Part shown: in pieces, positions 63,770 to 64,000 of the stretch
How positions within the stretch are numbered: position 1 is the first letter of the stretch
Layout: every line of letters starts with the position of its first letter
From: Eleginops maclovinus
Lineage: Eukaryota > Chordata > Actinopteri > Perciformes > Eleginopidae
Length of the DNA stretch: 64,000 nt
NCBI RefSeq assembly: GCF_036324505.1
Contig: NC_086358.1
Location: 5,031,268-5,095,267, forward strand
Reading direction: 5' to 3'
The notes under the pieces: model-generated
Databases searched by the model: none
Told to the model about the DNA's origin: nothing
What the model saw: the letters and a program-made list of their open reading frames with translations, nothing else
Made by a program: the position numbers and the translations under genes

Positions 63770-64000
63770 CTGGCCAAAAAAAAGGTCACACACTCTAATA
63801 TCCGTAGACCGCCTTTAGCTTTGATTACGGCACGCATTCGCTGTGGCATCGTTTCCACAAGCTTCTGCAACGTCACAACATTTATTTCTGTCTTGCATGA
63901 ACTTTTCACCAAGATCTTGTATTGATGACGGGAGATTCGGACCACTGCGCAAAGTCTTCTCCAGTACGTCCCAAAGACTCTCAATCGGGTTCAGGTCTGG
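63770..64000 (-). mobile_element. Tc1-type transposon, end with decayed transposase C-terminus, cut by window edge
   Basis: The terminal repeat begins TACACTGCCTGGCCAAAAA at a TA dinucleotide. On the minus strand the transposase C-terminus can be read: PDLNPIE with the third catalytic acidic residue and LW following, then QDLGEKFMQ in one frame, and ETMPQRMRAVIKAKGG in another. The frame change near 63885 marks a small deletion, so this copy is not intact. The rest of the element lies beyond the window. Confidence 0.8.

Overview
This is a nuclear genomic window from a ray-finned fish, almost certainly a teleost. Vertebrate genes are split into short exons with GT/AG junctions, dinucleotide and trinucleotide arrays are long and frequent, and short dispersed repeats typical of teleost genomes are scattered through it, with a Tc1-type transposon entering at the right edge. 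I see no bacterial, viral or CRISPR content. All gene models were built by hand from exon translations, splice junctions and remembered family features. Nothing was aligned.

The left 17 kb is gene-dense. From left to right it holds: the 3' part of a myoferlin-like ferlin (+, 355-2485, nine exons, running in from outside the window); aarsd1 (-, 3222-6607, twelve exons, 408 aa); ptges3l (-, 7446-9126, seven exons, 158 aa); kat7/HBO1 (+, 10272-15128, fourteen coding exons, 555 aa); and tac4, a tachykinin precursor with two peptides (-, 15939-17023, four exons, 123 aa). The ferlin and aarsd1 are tail to tail. ptges3l and aarsd1 lie in tandem, and their exon phases would allow an in-frame read-through protein like human PTGES3L-AARSD1. 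ptges3l and kat7 are head to head across 1.1 kb, and kat7 and tac4 are tail to tail and probably overlap. The kat7-tac4 pair matches human 17q21.33, where DLX4 and DLX3 follow.

From about 17.1 kb to the right edge I find no convincing protein-coding gene. The region holds a promoter-like block with a possible first exon near 19.7-20.4 kb, several non-autonomous transposon copies and LINE-like tails, large microsatellites (ATT, AAT, a 560-bp CTA-type array, a 253-bp GT array), poly-G runs, CTCF-like motifs, and blocks dense in homeodomain, POU, nuclear-receptor and forkhead sites. By synteny this is probably regulatory space, perhaps of dlx4/dlx3 beyond the window. That is inference, and conservation could not be tested here.

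No obviously new system was found. The most useful leads are the frame-compatible ptges3l-aarsd1 pair, the GT array directly behind a ptges3l splice donor, the tac4 gene and its overlap with kat7, a 185-bp inverted-repeat element, a possible CTCF boundary around kat7-tac4, and the unexplained promoter-like block.
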